This document shows positions 45,877 to 53,671 of a DNA stretch of 64,000 bases, in pieces. Within the stretch, counting starts at the first letter, position 1. Every line of letters begins with the position of its first letter. The DNA is from Amycolatopsis sp. WAC 01376 (GTDB lineage Bacteria > Actinomycetota > Actinomycetes > Mycobacteriales > Pseudonocardiaceae): positions 868,001-932,000 of the forward strand of contig NZ_QHKL01000002.1 of assembly GCF_003947415.1 (NCBI RefSeq), in the 5' to 3' direction. The notes under the pieces are model-generated. The model made no database searches, had not been told where the DNA came from, and saw only the letters and a list, made by a program, of their open reading frames with translations. The position numbers and the translations under genes were made by a program.

Positions 45877-46551
45877 ATGCTTGCTGATGACCTTATAGCT
45901 CGATATCCCATCGTGTATCACATGGCGGAGAACGGGACCTGGCCATCGATACGCGAGCGTGGGCTGTTGAGCACCAAGGCGCTGGTCGATCTCTATGAGC
46001 CTGATGCCGACACTGCAGAAGCGATCCTCACCAGGGTTCGTAAGAAGAGTGTAACCATCGAGAGTTCGCAATACGGTCGTTCGGTAATTCGTGATCAGCT
46101 CCCGCTGAAGTTTTTGGACCAGTGTCTGCTTCCCGGTACGTCGCCACTGCAGTTTCTCGACGCGCTCAACGGCAGGGTTTTCTTCTGGTTGAATATCGAA
46201 AGACTGCAGAAGCTTCTCAACGCTAGGCAATATCGCCACAAGCAGCAGACTGTCCTGCACGTTGACACGGCGGAGTTGATCGCTCGCTACGGCGACCAGG
46301 TTCAGCTGGCGCCGTACAATACAGGCAGCATGCATGTGCCAAACTCGCCTCCGCGAGGTGTCGGCGTGTTCGTAGACCTGGCAGACTATCCCTATGATGA
46401 GTGGGTTGAAAAGCGTCGCCGCACTCGTGTTGACCCGGTCGTTGAGCTGACCGTGCCGTATTCGGTGCCTGACATTAGGGATTTCACAATTCGCGTCGAA
46501 CGCTGGAAAAATGGTTCGCCTGTGGAAACTCTATGTCAGAAAAACGCATAG
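45877..46551 (+). CDS. DUF7002-like protein, possible ADP-ribosyltransferase fold
   Basis: The 224-residue protein opens IARYPIVYHMAENGTWPSIR and continues ERGLLSTKALVDLYEPD, SVIRDQLPLKFLDQCLLPG, FLDALNGRVFFWLNIERLQK and QLAPYNTGSMHVPNSPPRG. This is the pattern I know as DUF7002. The H-x-(A)-E and RDQ elements with a later NTG are reminiscent of ART-fold enzymes such as DarT, but this is not proved. It is the last gene of the operon. Pairing with the macro-like domain upstream suggests an ADP-ribosylation/reversal pair. Confidence 0.65.
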   Translation: MLADDLIARYPIVYHMAENGTWPSIRERGLLSTKALVDLYEPDADTAEAILTRVRKKSVTIESSQYGRSVIRDQLPLKFLDQCLLPGTSPLQFLDALNGRVFFWLNIERLQKLLNARQYRHKQQTVLHVDTAELIARYGDQVQLAPYNTGSMHVPNSPPRGVGVFVDLADYPYDEWVEKRRRTRVDPVVELTVPYSVPDIRDFTIRVERWKNGSPVETLCQKNA

Positions 46552-47285
46552 GCTTTGAGGTAAAATATCTCGTCTACGCGTTGGTTGCTACGTCTGCGAC
46601 GCTCTGTCTGTCGAGTTGTTCTGCGGGACTCATAGGTGGGTCCCGTCTGCAGGGTTGAACTCGGCGGCGCACGACTTGCATTGCGATCAGACGCTGGCCC
46701 AGGACGGTCTCGGCGGTCGCCGCCGCTGCCGTGGTGGTCCACGTGTGGGAGAAGGCGAAGTCTTCTGGCGGCCTGGATAGACTGAGTGGCGGAGGAAGGA
46801 ACAGGTTTGGCCGTGCGGGCTGGAAAGTTTGTCCTCCGCGGGTTTGACGCCCCGACAAGTCGAGGCCCTCTGCGAAGCCCCAACGGCCGAAGTAAACGCC
46901 CGTAGAGCGAACGCGGAGCCCGAAGACCGCCCGCGGTCGCAGGACGATGTCAGCCGTGTGGCGGACGTTGTCGGGATGTATGGGAATCGATGGGGCGAGT
47001 TCGTGAGTCCTGGCGTGCGCGGCCGATGGAAATGCTGGCCCACCCATGCTCGCTCTGGTGTTCGCAGTCGTACTGGGCAAGGTGAGTGACAGCGAGTTGC
47101 GGTCGAGCCACGGCTATGCGGGCGGCGTCGCGTGACGTGAGATGCGCTTCACCTGCGAATCTGTTGCTGAGAGGAGGTTGGTTGTCAGTCACGGTTGAGT
47201 CTCGTTCTATCACTGCTTGTAGCAGCCATGTTGTGGCGAGCGAATTGTGTGGTGATCGTGCTCGGTGGCGGAGTGGAGGCGAATC
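46552..47285. other. Unassigned stretch of element C
   Basis: Several open frames exist on both strands, but none has recognisable motifs, a convincing ribosome binding site or normal codon bias. I call no gene. The stretch separates the nucleotide module from the TIGR04141-type gene and may hold decayed DNA. Confidence 0.4.
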
Positions 47286-48959
47286 GTGGCGCGAAGCAGG
47301 GCGTTTTCGATCTTTTTGTTGAAGGATGGATTCGACGCGACGACCGCGCTGAAGGACGACAACCCGTTGATCGAGTCGGTTCCGGCGAGCAATTTGCCCG
47401 TTGGGGCGACGTTGTTCGTGTTGGATGGTCCGGCTCGACCGCCATGGTGGAAGTCGTACTTCGGGGTGCAGCGGGAGCTCTTTCAGGCGAGCAAGGGTGC
47501 GTTGGTATTCGTGCCAATCGCCGGGCGGGTGTGCGTACTCGCATTCGGCCATGTCTCGCACAATCTGCGCGACGAGTCCTACGAGTACGACTTCGGGATC
47601 AAGGTCACCCTGAACTGTGTGGACCCGCAGAAGCTGAAGAACACCGACACGTTGGAGCCAGGCTCGGCGCGACGGCAGCGCACTCAGCACGCAATCGAGA
47701 CCGAGCTGACCTACTTCGACTTCGACCAGGACAGCTCGGTGTTGAAGAGCATCACCGGTAAGGTCAAGGACGAATACGCCGATGTGGTCAAGCACGCCAC
47801 CGGGGCGAGCAGCCTGAGGGTGAGCACCCCGGTCACGTCGGCGGACTTGACGGATCTGTGCGAGCGGATGCTTGTCCTGTATGCCGACGAGTCCTACATG
47901 GAGTCGTTCCCTGACATCCAGAAGATCGTCCCGGTACGCGACCCCGCCCACGTGTCGGCGTTGAACCGCCAGTTGCAGCAGCAGATCCGCGTCCAGGCGG
48001 ACAACATCTACCTGGCCGTGCCCGACATGATCGACTACGGCCACGATAGTGACAGCATGTACGCGACGTTCAGCGGCTGCGGTGGTGGCGACCTGTGCTC
48101 GGATGTGGCGATTGAGCACTACTACGACTATCTGGCCGCCAACGGCGTCGCGGTGTCGGCGTTGACCGTCGAGCAGCTCAAGGCGCACCGGCTGCACCTG
48201 GTAAACGAGCACGGTGACGCCCGGGACAGCCACCCGGTGTTCAAGTCGCTGCTGTTCGACACCAGCCTGCCGGGCAGCGACGCGGCGTTCTACCTGAACG
48301 AGGGCAACTGGTATGAGGTTGACCGCGACTATGTCAACCGGTTGCGGACCAGGCTGGACCCGTTCTGGTCGGAGCTGGCGTTCCTCGATGACTGCAAGCA
48401 CCACCTGGAGGCCGACTACAACGAGGAGATTGGCACAAAAGCAGGGTTCGTATGTTTGGACAAGACGAACGTGAGCCGGAAAGGGCAGACTCAGATCGAG
48501 CCTTGCGACGTGTTCACCGTTATCGGCGGCCATGCAGTGTTGATCCATGTGAAGATTTCCACCGCATCGAGTCAGCTCAGCCACCTGTTCAATCAGGGTG
48601 CGAACTCCGTGGAGCTGCTCAAGAGCGACGACGATGCGCCAGGCAGGCTGATCAAATGCCTGCGGGAGAAGAGGAAGAGCACCGACGACATAGACGCCCT
48701 GGTCGCTTCGGTCGAGGACGGCGACTATGAGGTGGTGTTCGCGATCATCACGGCGAAGGACCCCGACTGGAAGGCGCTGAACCTGCCGTTGTTCTCGCGC
48801 ATCAGCCTGGCCCGCAATGTCAGAGTCCTGCGCCGGGTGATGGGTGTGCCGGTGAGCTTCGGCTTCGTCAAAGACGTGTCGCCGCCGCAGCCACCCAAAC
48901 CGAAGACCAAGAAACCGGCTAAGCCGCGAGCATCGAAGAAGGGCACGCTGAAACCCTAA
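47286..48959 (+). CDS. TIGR04141/DUF6119-type protein
   Basis: The 557-residue protein has a GTG start at 47286 (ARSRAFSIFLLKDGFD) behind GGAGGCGAATC. The opening RSRAFSIFLLKDGF is characteristic of the sporadically distributed TIGR04141 family. The middle has KSITGKVKDEYADVVKHATG and DLTDLCERMLVLYADESY. A later part, CKHHLEADYNEEIGTKAGFV to GGHAVLIHVKISTASSQLSH, resembles a restriction-endonuclease-like core. The C-terminus is Lys/Pro-rich (PPQPPKPKTKKPAKPRASKK). Family members occur in mobile and defence-rich regions, and their activity is not established here. Confidence 0.72.
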   Translation: MARSRAFSIFLLKDGFDATTALKDDNPLIESVPASNLPVGATLFVLDGPARPPWWKSYFGVQRELFQASKGALVFVPIAGRVCVLAFGHVSHNLRDESYEYDFGIKVTLNCVDPQKLKNTDTLEPGSARRQRTQHAIETELTYFDFDQDSSVLKSITGKVKDEYADVVKHATGASSLRVSTPVTSADLTDLCERMLVLYADESYMESFPDIQKIVPVRDPAHVSALNRQLQQQIRVQADNIYLAVPDMIDYGHDSDSMYATFSGCGGGDLCSDVAIEHYYDYLAANGVAVSALTVEQLKAHRLHLVNEHGDARDSHPVFKSLLFDTSLPGSDAAFYLNEGNWYEVDRDYVNRLRTRLDPFWSELAFLDDCKHHLEADYNEEIGTKAGFVCLDKTNVSRKGQTQIEPCDVFTVIGGHAVLIHVKISTASSQLSHLFNQGANSVELLKSDDDAPGRLIKCLREKRKSTDDIDALVASVEDGDYEVVFAIITAKDPDWKALNLPLFSRISLARNVRVLRRVMGVPVSFGFVKDVSPPQPPKPKTKKPAKPRASKKGTLKP

Positions 48960-49521
48960 CGGAACGTTAAGATCTGCGAAGTATGGTCTGTCTGGAGAAG
49001 GCAGCACATCGCGGTGACGTGCTGCCGGATTCGATGAACGCTAGTCGGCTACGCCGCGGAAGCCTCGGAGATAGTCGAGGTTTGCGCGCCACGTGGTCGT
49101 GGAGAATTCCAGTGCCCGTGTTCGCGGGTCTTGGTGTCACGAGCGAGTATGTTTTCGGGGCAAAGAAACACTTCTACGCAGTCGTCGTTGTTGATACTTC
49201 TGCTAGCGACGACGGGCTCGATCCGAGCCGGGTCGCCGGCGCGGCCTTCGAGTCCCAGGGGCGATCCTCATACGCTCGCCCCGATAGCCGTAGGGCGCCG
49301 TCCGGTGTTGAAACCGGCGCGAACCGGTTTCTCGGATGCGCGGCGGGCATGGGCGAGATTCGTCGTGCGATAGTCGCGCAACACATTGCTTCGGATCTGC
49401 GCCGCCCCGTTTCGGCGACGGCGCCCGGTTCGCTGGAGTCTGCCATAGGCGGCTTAGATGGAGTCTTCGTCCAAGTGCGCGCATCGTTGGTGAGTCAGTG
49501 TTCTCGGTGGACGGAGGAATC
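48960..49521. other. Unassigned stretch before the integrase gene
   Basis: No frame with convincing start, codon bias or motif is seen. The last bases GGAGGAATC belong to the integrase ribosome binding site. The stretch probably contains the integrase promoter. Confidence 0.4.
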
Positions 49522-50838
49522 ATGGCGAAGCGATCCGGTGGACGGGTGTTCAAGCGGTGCGGGTGTGCCAATCCGGCTGATGGTCGGCGGTGGGGTTTGC
49601 ATTGTCCGAGGCTGAGCGAGCGCGGCCATGGGCGGTGGTATTTCACGGTTGAGTTGGCGGCCGGCCGGGACGGTCGCCGTTGTCGGTTGCAGCGCGGCGG
49701 CTTTGCTTCTCGGGCCGCGGCGGAACGTGCGCGGGGGTTCTGGCTGGGTGATGACGTGGATCCTGGGCGGGCTTTGGTGACGGTGGGTCAGTGGCTGGAT
49801 GTGTGGCTGGCGACCAGGAACACGCTGCGGCCGTCGACAAGGCGGCTTTATGGACAGTTGATCAGGGACTATCTGCAGCCGCAGCTGGGCGGGCTCACAG
49901 TGTCGGAATTGAGCATTGGCAAGGTGCAAGCCGCCTTCACTGCGTTGTTGCGGGCCAACGAGGTGCGGTCGAGGCCGCTGTCGCCGACCACGGTGCAGCG
50001 GATTCGTGAGGTGTTGCGAGCTGCGCTCAACGGTGCGGTCCGGCGTGGATTGATCACGAGCAACCCGGCACGCTGGGTGGAGTTGCCGTCAGCGCGTCGC
50101 CCTCGTGCCGTGGTGTGGACAGACGGCAGGGTCGAGCTGTGGCGCAGGACGGGGGAACATCCTCCGGTCGCGGTATGGACGGCGGAACAGACCGCGAGGT
50201 TCCTCGAGCATGTCCGGGATCATCCGCTGTACCCGCTGTATCACGTGGCGGCGCTGCTGGGGCTGCGGCGCGGGGAGGTGGTCGGCCTGCGGTGGTGCGA
50301 TGTCGATCTGGCGAACCGGACGGTGTCGGTGGTGCGGCAGCTCGTTGAACGAGATGGCCGGGGCGTTTGCCTGCCCAAGACCGACGCCAGCTGCCGAACC
50401 ATTGCGTTGGACCGCGGTACGACGTCGCTGTTGCGCCGGCTCGCCCGGCGCGACCCGGATGGGGATTGGGTCTTCTCCCATGATCAGGGTCGGCCGTGGA
50501 GTCCGAGTTACGTCTCACATACCTTCCGGAGGCTGGTTGGCGAGGCCGATCTGCCGCCGATCAGGTTCCATGACCTGCGGCACGGCGCGGCCACGCTGTC
50601 GCTCGCGGCGGGTAACGAGCTGCGGGTGGTGCAGGCCCTGCTGGGGCATTCCAGCATTGTGCTCACCGCCGACACCTACACCAGCGTCCTGCCCTGCCTG
50701 GCGCAGCAGGCGGCGGATGCGACGGCGGCGCTTGTCCGGCGCGCCGGGTACCAGCGTGGCGCCAAGATCAACCAGGTGGTGGTGCCCCGGCAGCGCGGTG
50801 GGTCACCGCGGGCGCGGCTGGTGGCGGTCGGTGACTGA
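49522..50838 (+). CDS. int: Tyrosine recombinase (site-specific integrase) of element C
   Basis: The 438-residue protein has an N-terminal arm-binding region (VFKRCGCANPADGRRWGLHC), a SAM-like core-binding domain (about 85-190; TVGQWLDVWLATRNTLRPST) and a catalytic domain with Arg in LLGLRRGEVVGLRWCDVD, HDLRHGAATLSLA and nucleophilic Tyr in LGHSSIVLTADTYTSVLPC. All four catalytic-site elements are present. ATG 49522 follows GGAGGAATC. The gene ends 107 bases before the tRNA-Lys tail and points to it, typical for elements that target tRNA 3' ends. Remnants of related integrases lie at 37539 and 40063. Confidence 0.92.
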   Translation: MAKRSGGRVFKRCGCANPADGRRWGLHCPRLSERGHGRWYFTVELAAGRDGRRCRLQRGGFASRAAAERARGFWLGDDVDPGRALVTVGQWLDVWLATRNTLRPSTRRLYGQLIRDYLQPQLGGLTVSELSIGKVQAAFTALLRANEVRSRPLSPTTVQRIREVLRAALNGAVRRGLITSNPARWVELPSARRPRAVVWTDGRVELWRRTGEHPPVAVWTAEQTARFLEHVRDHPLYPLYHVAALLGLRRGEVVGLRWCDVDLANRTVSVVRQLVERDGRGVCLPKTDASCRTIALDRGTTSLLRRLARRDPDGDWVFSHDQGRPWSPSYVSHTFRRLVGEADLPPIRFHDLRHGAATLSLAAGNELRVVQALLGHSSIVLTADTYTSVLPCLAQQAADATAALVRRAGYQRGAKINQVVVPRQRGGSPRARLVAVGD

Positions 50839-50881
50839 ATCGGGGTGACACGTCGGCTGCACCCAGGCTGCACATACGATC

Positions 50882-50933
50882 AAAGCCCACCGACGGTACC
50901 CGGAAATCCGGGATAAAACCGTTGGTGGGCTTT
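50882..50933. terminator. Hairpin between integrase and tRNA-Lys
   Basis: AAAGCCCACCGACGG pairs with CCGTTGGTGGGCTTT, with an inner CCCGG/CCGGG stem. It can end the integrase transcript from the left and the tRNA transcript from the right. It is a diverged copy of the hairpin at 21356-21406. Confidence 0.8.
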
Positions 50934-50945
50934 GATTTCTTACTG

Positions 50946-50987
50946 TGCGCCATCAGGGACTCGAACCCCGAACCCGCTGGTTAAGAG
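50946..50987. repeat. Attachment-site repeat 4 (within tRNA-Lys)
   Basis: This is the tRNA-embedded copy of the 42-bp repeat, the right boundary of the tandem island. Confidence 0.92.
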
Positions 50988-51018
50988 CCAGCTGCTCTGC
51001 CAATTGAGCTAATGGCGC
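50946..51018 (-). tRNA. tRNA-Lys (anticodon CTT)
   Basis: Read on the minus strand the 73 bases begin GCGCCATTAGCTCAATTGGC and fold as a cloverleaf: acceptor GCGCCAT/ATGGCGC, anticodon stem GCTGG/CCAGC around loop CTCTTAA (anticodon CTT), T-loop TTCGAGT, discriminator A. CCA is not encoded. The 3' part serves as the integration site of the island, and the elements restore the gene on integration. Confidence 0.95.
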
Positions 51019-51212
51019 CTGCTTGTCCGCCGCTTTGGTGTTCCCCTCGGCGACGTGGAAAACATTAACACAGGGTTGCTGGGGCCCGTTTCAGGGGGGT
51101 CCCCTTGCGACGGGCCGGGACGTATTCGGCCATCCGGCCGCGGGCGTTGCGGCCGGTCAGGCAGACTATAGCCAGACGTTGGGGTTGGTACCACGCGAAA
51201 CGGGCGGTGTGC

Positions 51213-52433
51213 ATGAGGGTCTGGGGAGCGACGGGGCGGTCGCGGGTGGCTGTGGTGGCTTTGGTGGCCGGGTTCACACTGGCCGCCTGCAGCAGTACAC
51301 CGTCGGGTGAATCGCCGTCTCAGGGTGGTGCTCCCGGCGGCTCGCAGCAGAGTGGAGCGCCCGCGCCGGAGCCGAAGGCCGCCGTGGTGACGCTGACGCC
51401 GGCGCAGGGCGCGGCGAACGTGGCGCCCGGTGAGCCGGTCGTGGTGGCTGTCGCCGACGGCAAGGTGGGCGAGGTCAAACTGACCGGCGCCGACGGCAAG
51501 GTCGTCGCGGGCAAGCCGAAGGAAGACGGTTCGGGCTGGGAGTCGGCGGAGCCGCTCGGCTACGGCAAGACCTACACCGTCACCGCGGCCGCGACCGGGA
51601 CCGACGGCAAGCCGGTCACCTCCACCTCGACGTTCTCCACGGCCAAGCCGGGCCGTCAGATCGGTGTCTCGATCAACCTGGTCGAAGGCGAGACCGTCGG
51701 CGTCGGGCTGCCGTTGATCTTCACCTTCACCGCCAACGTGCCGGACAAGGCGGCGGCCGAGAAGGCGCTGAAGATCGTCACCGAGCCGCAGGCCGAGGGC
51801 GCGTTCCACTGGTTCGGCGAGAAGACCGTGATGTGGCGGCCCAAGGAGTACTTCAAGGCTGGCACGAAGATCTCGGTCAACGCGGCGATCTACGGCAAGA
51901 ACCTCGGCAACAACACCTTCGGCCGCGAGGACAAGCCTGCCAAGGTGGTCGTCGGCGACAAGCTGGTCGCGACTGCGGACGGCGGCACCCACCAGATGAA
52001 GGTCGTGGTGAACGACCAAGAGGTCAAGCAGATGCCGATCTCGATGGGCAAGCCGTCGAGCAGCACCCCGGCCGGGACCTACACGGTGATGAGCGAGCAC
52101 ACCGGGTACACGATGGACTCGAGCACCTACGGCGTGCCGACGGACAGCAAAGCCGGCTACCGGACGTTCGTGAAGTACGCGGTGCGGATGTCGAACAGCG
52201 GCATCTTCTACCACTCGGCGCCGTGGTCGGTCGGTTCGCAGGGCAAGCGGAACGTGAGCCACGGCTGCATCAACCTGTCGACCGAGAACGCCCAGTGGCT
52301 GATGGAAACTTCGAAGAAGGGTGACATCATCACCGTCACCAACTCGGGCCCGCAGGTGCTGGAGCCGACCGACGGCTGGTCGGTGTGGCAGATGTCCTGG
52401 GACGACTGGAAGACCGGCGGCGACCGGAACTGA
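51213..52433 (+). CDS. L,D-transpeptidase lipoprotein
   Basis: The 406-residue protein has a lipoprotein signal (RVAVVALVAGFTLAACSST; lipobox LAAC), a Ser/Pro/Gly-rich linker, two Ig-like domains (about 60-250; TFTANVPDKAAAEKALKIVT) and a C-terminal YkuD catalytic domain with FYHSAPW and SHGCINLS, containing the catalytic His, Gly and Cys. Such Ldt enzymes form 3-3 cross-links in peptidoglycan in actinobacteria. The layout matches mycobacterial LdtMt2. ATG 51213 is chosen because the signal sequence follows directly. A perfect hairpin follows the stop. Confidence 0.92.
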   Translation: MRVWGATGRSRVAVVALVAGFTLAACSSTPSGESPSQGGAPGGSQQSGAPAPEPKAAVVTLTPAQGAANVAPGEPVVVAVADGKVGEVKLTGADGKVVAGKPKEDGSGWESAEPLGYGKTYTVTAAATGTDGKPVTSTSTFSTAKPGRQIGVSINLVEGETVGVGLPLIFTFTANVPDKAAAEKALKIVTEPQAEGAFHWFGEKTVMWRPKEYFKAGTKISVNAAIYGKNLGNNTFGREDKPAKVVVGDKLVATADGGTHQMKVVVNDQEVKQMPISMGKPSSSTPAGTYTVMSEHTGYTMDSSTYGVPTDSKAGYRTFVKYAVRMSNSGIFYHSAPWSVGSQGKRNVSHGCINLSTENAQWLMETSKKGDIITVTNSGPQVLEPTDGWSVWQMSWDDWKTGGDRN

Positions 52434-52442
52434 CCCGTTTGT

Positions 52443-52491
52443 CATGAGGGGTCCTGTCAGGACGGAATCAGTCCTGACAGGACCCCTCATG
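52443..52491. terminator. Perfect 21-bp hairpin after the L,D-transpeptidase gene
   Basis: Bases 52443-52463 (starting CATGAGGGGTCC) and 52471-52491 are exact reverse complements around the loop GGAATCA. The stem is close in sequence plan to the one at 61992-62046. It overlaps the end of the degenerate minus-strand frame at 52487. Confidence 0.75.
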
Positions 52492-52702
52492 GCGTTCCGG
52501 GCGGCAGGGTGCCGTAGAGGTACTCCCATTGCGTCTCGCCGCTGGTCTTGTAGCGGCACTTCTGGTACTCGAGTTCGGCGAGGTACTTCTGAGACTGGGC
52601 CTTCGTGCAGTTCGGGTAGCCGGGTTCGCAGCGCCACGGTGACTTCTTGGCCGATGTGGCCGTCTTCGCGGGCTTGGGCGGCTCACCGTCACGGCCACCG
52701 TC
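52487..52702 (-). pseudogene. Cys-rich short frame without a start codon
   Basis: The frame encodes GEPPKPAKTATSAKKSPWRC, then EPGYPNCTKAQSQKYLAELE and YQKCRYKTSGETQWEYLYGT. Protein-like composition and three Cys suggest it was once translated. Directly upstream in frame is TGA (52705-52703), and no start codon lies between. A ribosome-binding-like GGAGG and ATG lie just upstream in another frame, so a small frameshift may have broken the gene. Confidence 0.4.
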
Positions 52703-52822
52703 TCATGGCATCCTCCGCGCGAGTTCCTTCCTGAACTCGCGTGAGCGCCACGCCGTGTTACCGGACCCCCGAAAAAGCGAAACCCCAGCCTGGCGGAAGT
52801 ACCGGCCAAACTGGGGTGATGG

Positions 52823-52896
52823 GGTGAGCGACGGGTTTCGAACCCGCGACCTCCTGGACCACAACCAGGTGCTCTACCAGCTGAGCTACGCCCACC
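52823..52896 (-). tRNA. tRNA-His (anticodon GTG)
   Basis: On the minus strand the sequence begins GTGGGCGTAGCTCAGCTGGT after an encoded extra G(-1) (C at 52896). Acceptor GTGGGCG/CGCTCAC, anticodon loop TTGTGGT, T-loop TTCGAAA and discriminator C fit tRNA-His. Confidence 0.93.
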
Positions 52897-52973
52897 ATCG
52901 CCGGGCTCGGGAAGCTTCCCCATCACCTCGGCCGCACTATATTAGCGCGCCGGTTTCCGGGGCTCGCAACGGG

Positions 52974-53582
52974 TTACCGTTGGTGGCGTTCCTGCACTTC
53001 AGCGGCCGCGGCCTTGGCCTGTTCGGTGGTCGGGCCGGGCTGCGGGACGAAGGCGGCGCGACGGTAGTAGTCGAGCTCCCAGATGGATTCCTTGATGTCG
53101 GCGAGCGCGCGGTGCGCGAGGCCCTTCTCGGGCTTGGCGTAGTAGATCCGCGGGTACCAGCGCCGGACGAGTTCCTTCACCGAGGAGACGTCGACCATGC
53201 GGTAGTGCAGGTGCGCGTCGAGAAGGGGCATGTCGCGGGTGATGAAGCCGCGGTCGGTGGCGATGGAGTTGCCGGCGAGCGGGGCGACGTTGGCCTCGGG
53301 CACGTGTGCGCGGATGTACTCGAGGACCCGCTGCTCGGCTTCTTCCATGGTGACCGTGGAGTGCCGGACCTCTTCGGTGAGGCCGGAGCGGGCGTGCATT
53401 TCGCGGACGACCTCCGGCATGCCGTCGAGGGCTTCGTCGTCGGCGTGGATGACGATGTCGACGCCTTCGCCGAGGACGTTGAGCTCGGCGTCGGTCACCA
53501 GCGCGGCTATTTCGATCAACGCGTCCTTGCCGAGGTCGAGCCCCGTCATCTCGCAGTCGATCCAGACTAGGCGGTCGTTCAC
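52974..53582 (-). CDS. orn: Oligoribonuclease
   Basis: The 202-residue DnaQ-fold 3'-5' exonuclease has [20 protein letters not shown] (D-x-E motif), [14 protein letters not shown], and the Exo III-like [19 protein letters not shown]. Orn degrades short oligoribonucleotides and pGpG. The sequence agrees along its full length with the family, and the C-terminal 25 residues are Ala/Gln-rich. It is a single gene divergent from the HerA-like ATPase gene. Confidence 0.95.
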   Translation of the reverse strand: MNDRLVWIDCEMTGLDLGKDALIEIAALVTDAELNVLGEGVDIVIHADDEALDGMPEVVREMHARSGLTEEVRHSTVTMEEAEQRVLEYIRAHVPEANVAPLAGNSIATDRGFITRDMPLLDAHLHYRMVDVSSVKELVRRWYPRIYYAKPEKGLAHRALADIKESIWELDYYRRAAFVPQPGPTTEQAKAAAAEVQERHQR

Positions 53583-53671
53583 CCCGGAACCCTAACCCGA
53601 CCCGGGGATTCGTGGCGCGCGACGTGCGGGTTCGGCGCGTTGCTGGCAGCGTGTGCACCCTCAGGTGAGTC

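Larger units (their letters stand above)
40614..50987. mobile_element. Integrative element C (youngest unit, intact integrase)
   Basis: The 10.3-kb unit is bounded by repeat 3 and the tRNA-Lys gene itself (repeat 4). It carries a purine-nucleotide module (40843-46551), a TIGR04141-type gene and a complete tyrosine integrase placed next to the right repeat, as expected for tRNA-targeting elements. There are no relaxase, replication or structural phage genes. It adjoins the intact tRNA gene and has the least decayed integrase, so it is probably the last to arrive. Confidence 0.82.

Noticed and set aside
40843..46551. Ordinary housekeeping purine synthesis operon
   Set aside because: Lies inside an integrative element, lacks other pur genes and the synthetase has Ser at the catalytic Asp.
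46574..47080. 168-codon minus-strand frame in element C
   Set aside because: No motif, unusual composition and no start signal; other frames overlap equally well.
48983..49615. 210-codon plus-strand frame overlapping the integrase start
   Set aside because: No recognisable family, runs into the well-supported integrase gene in another frame.
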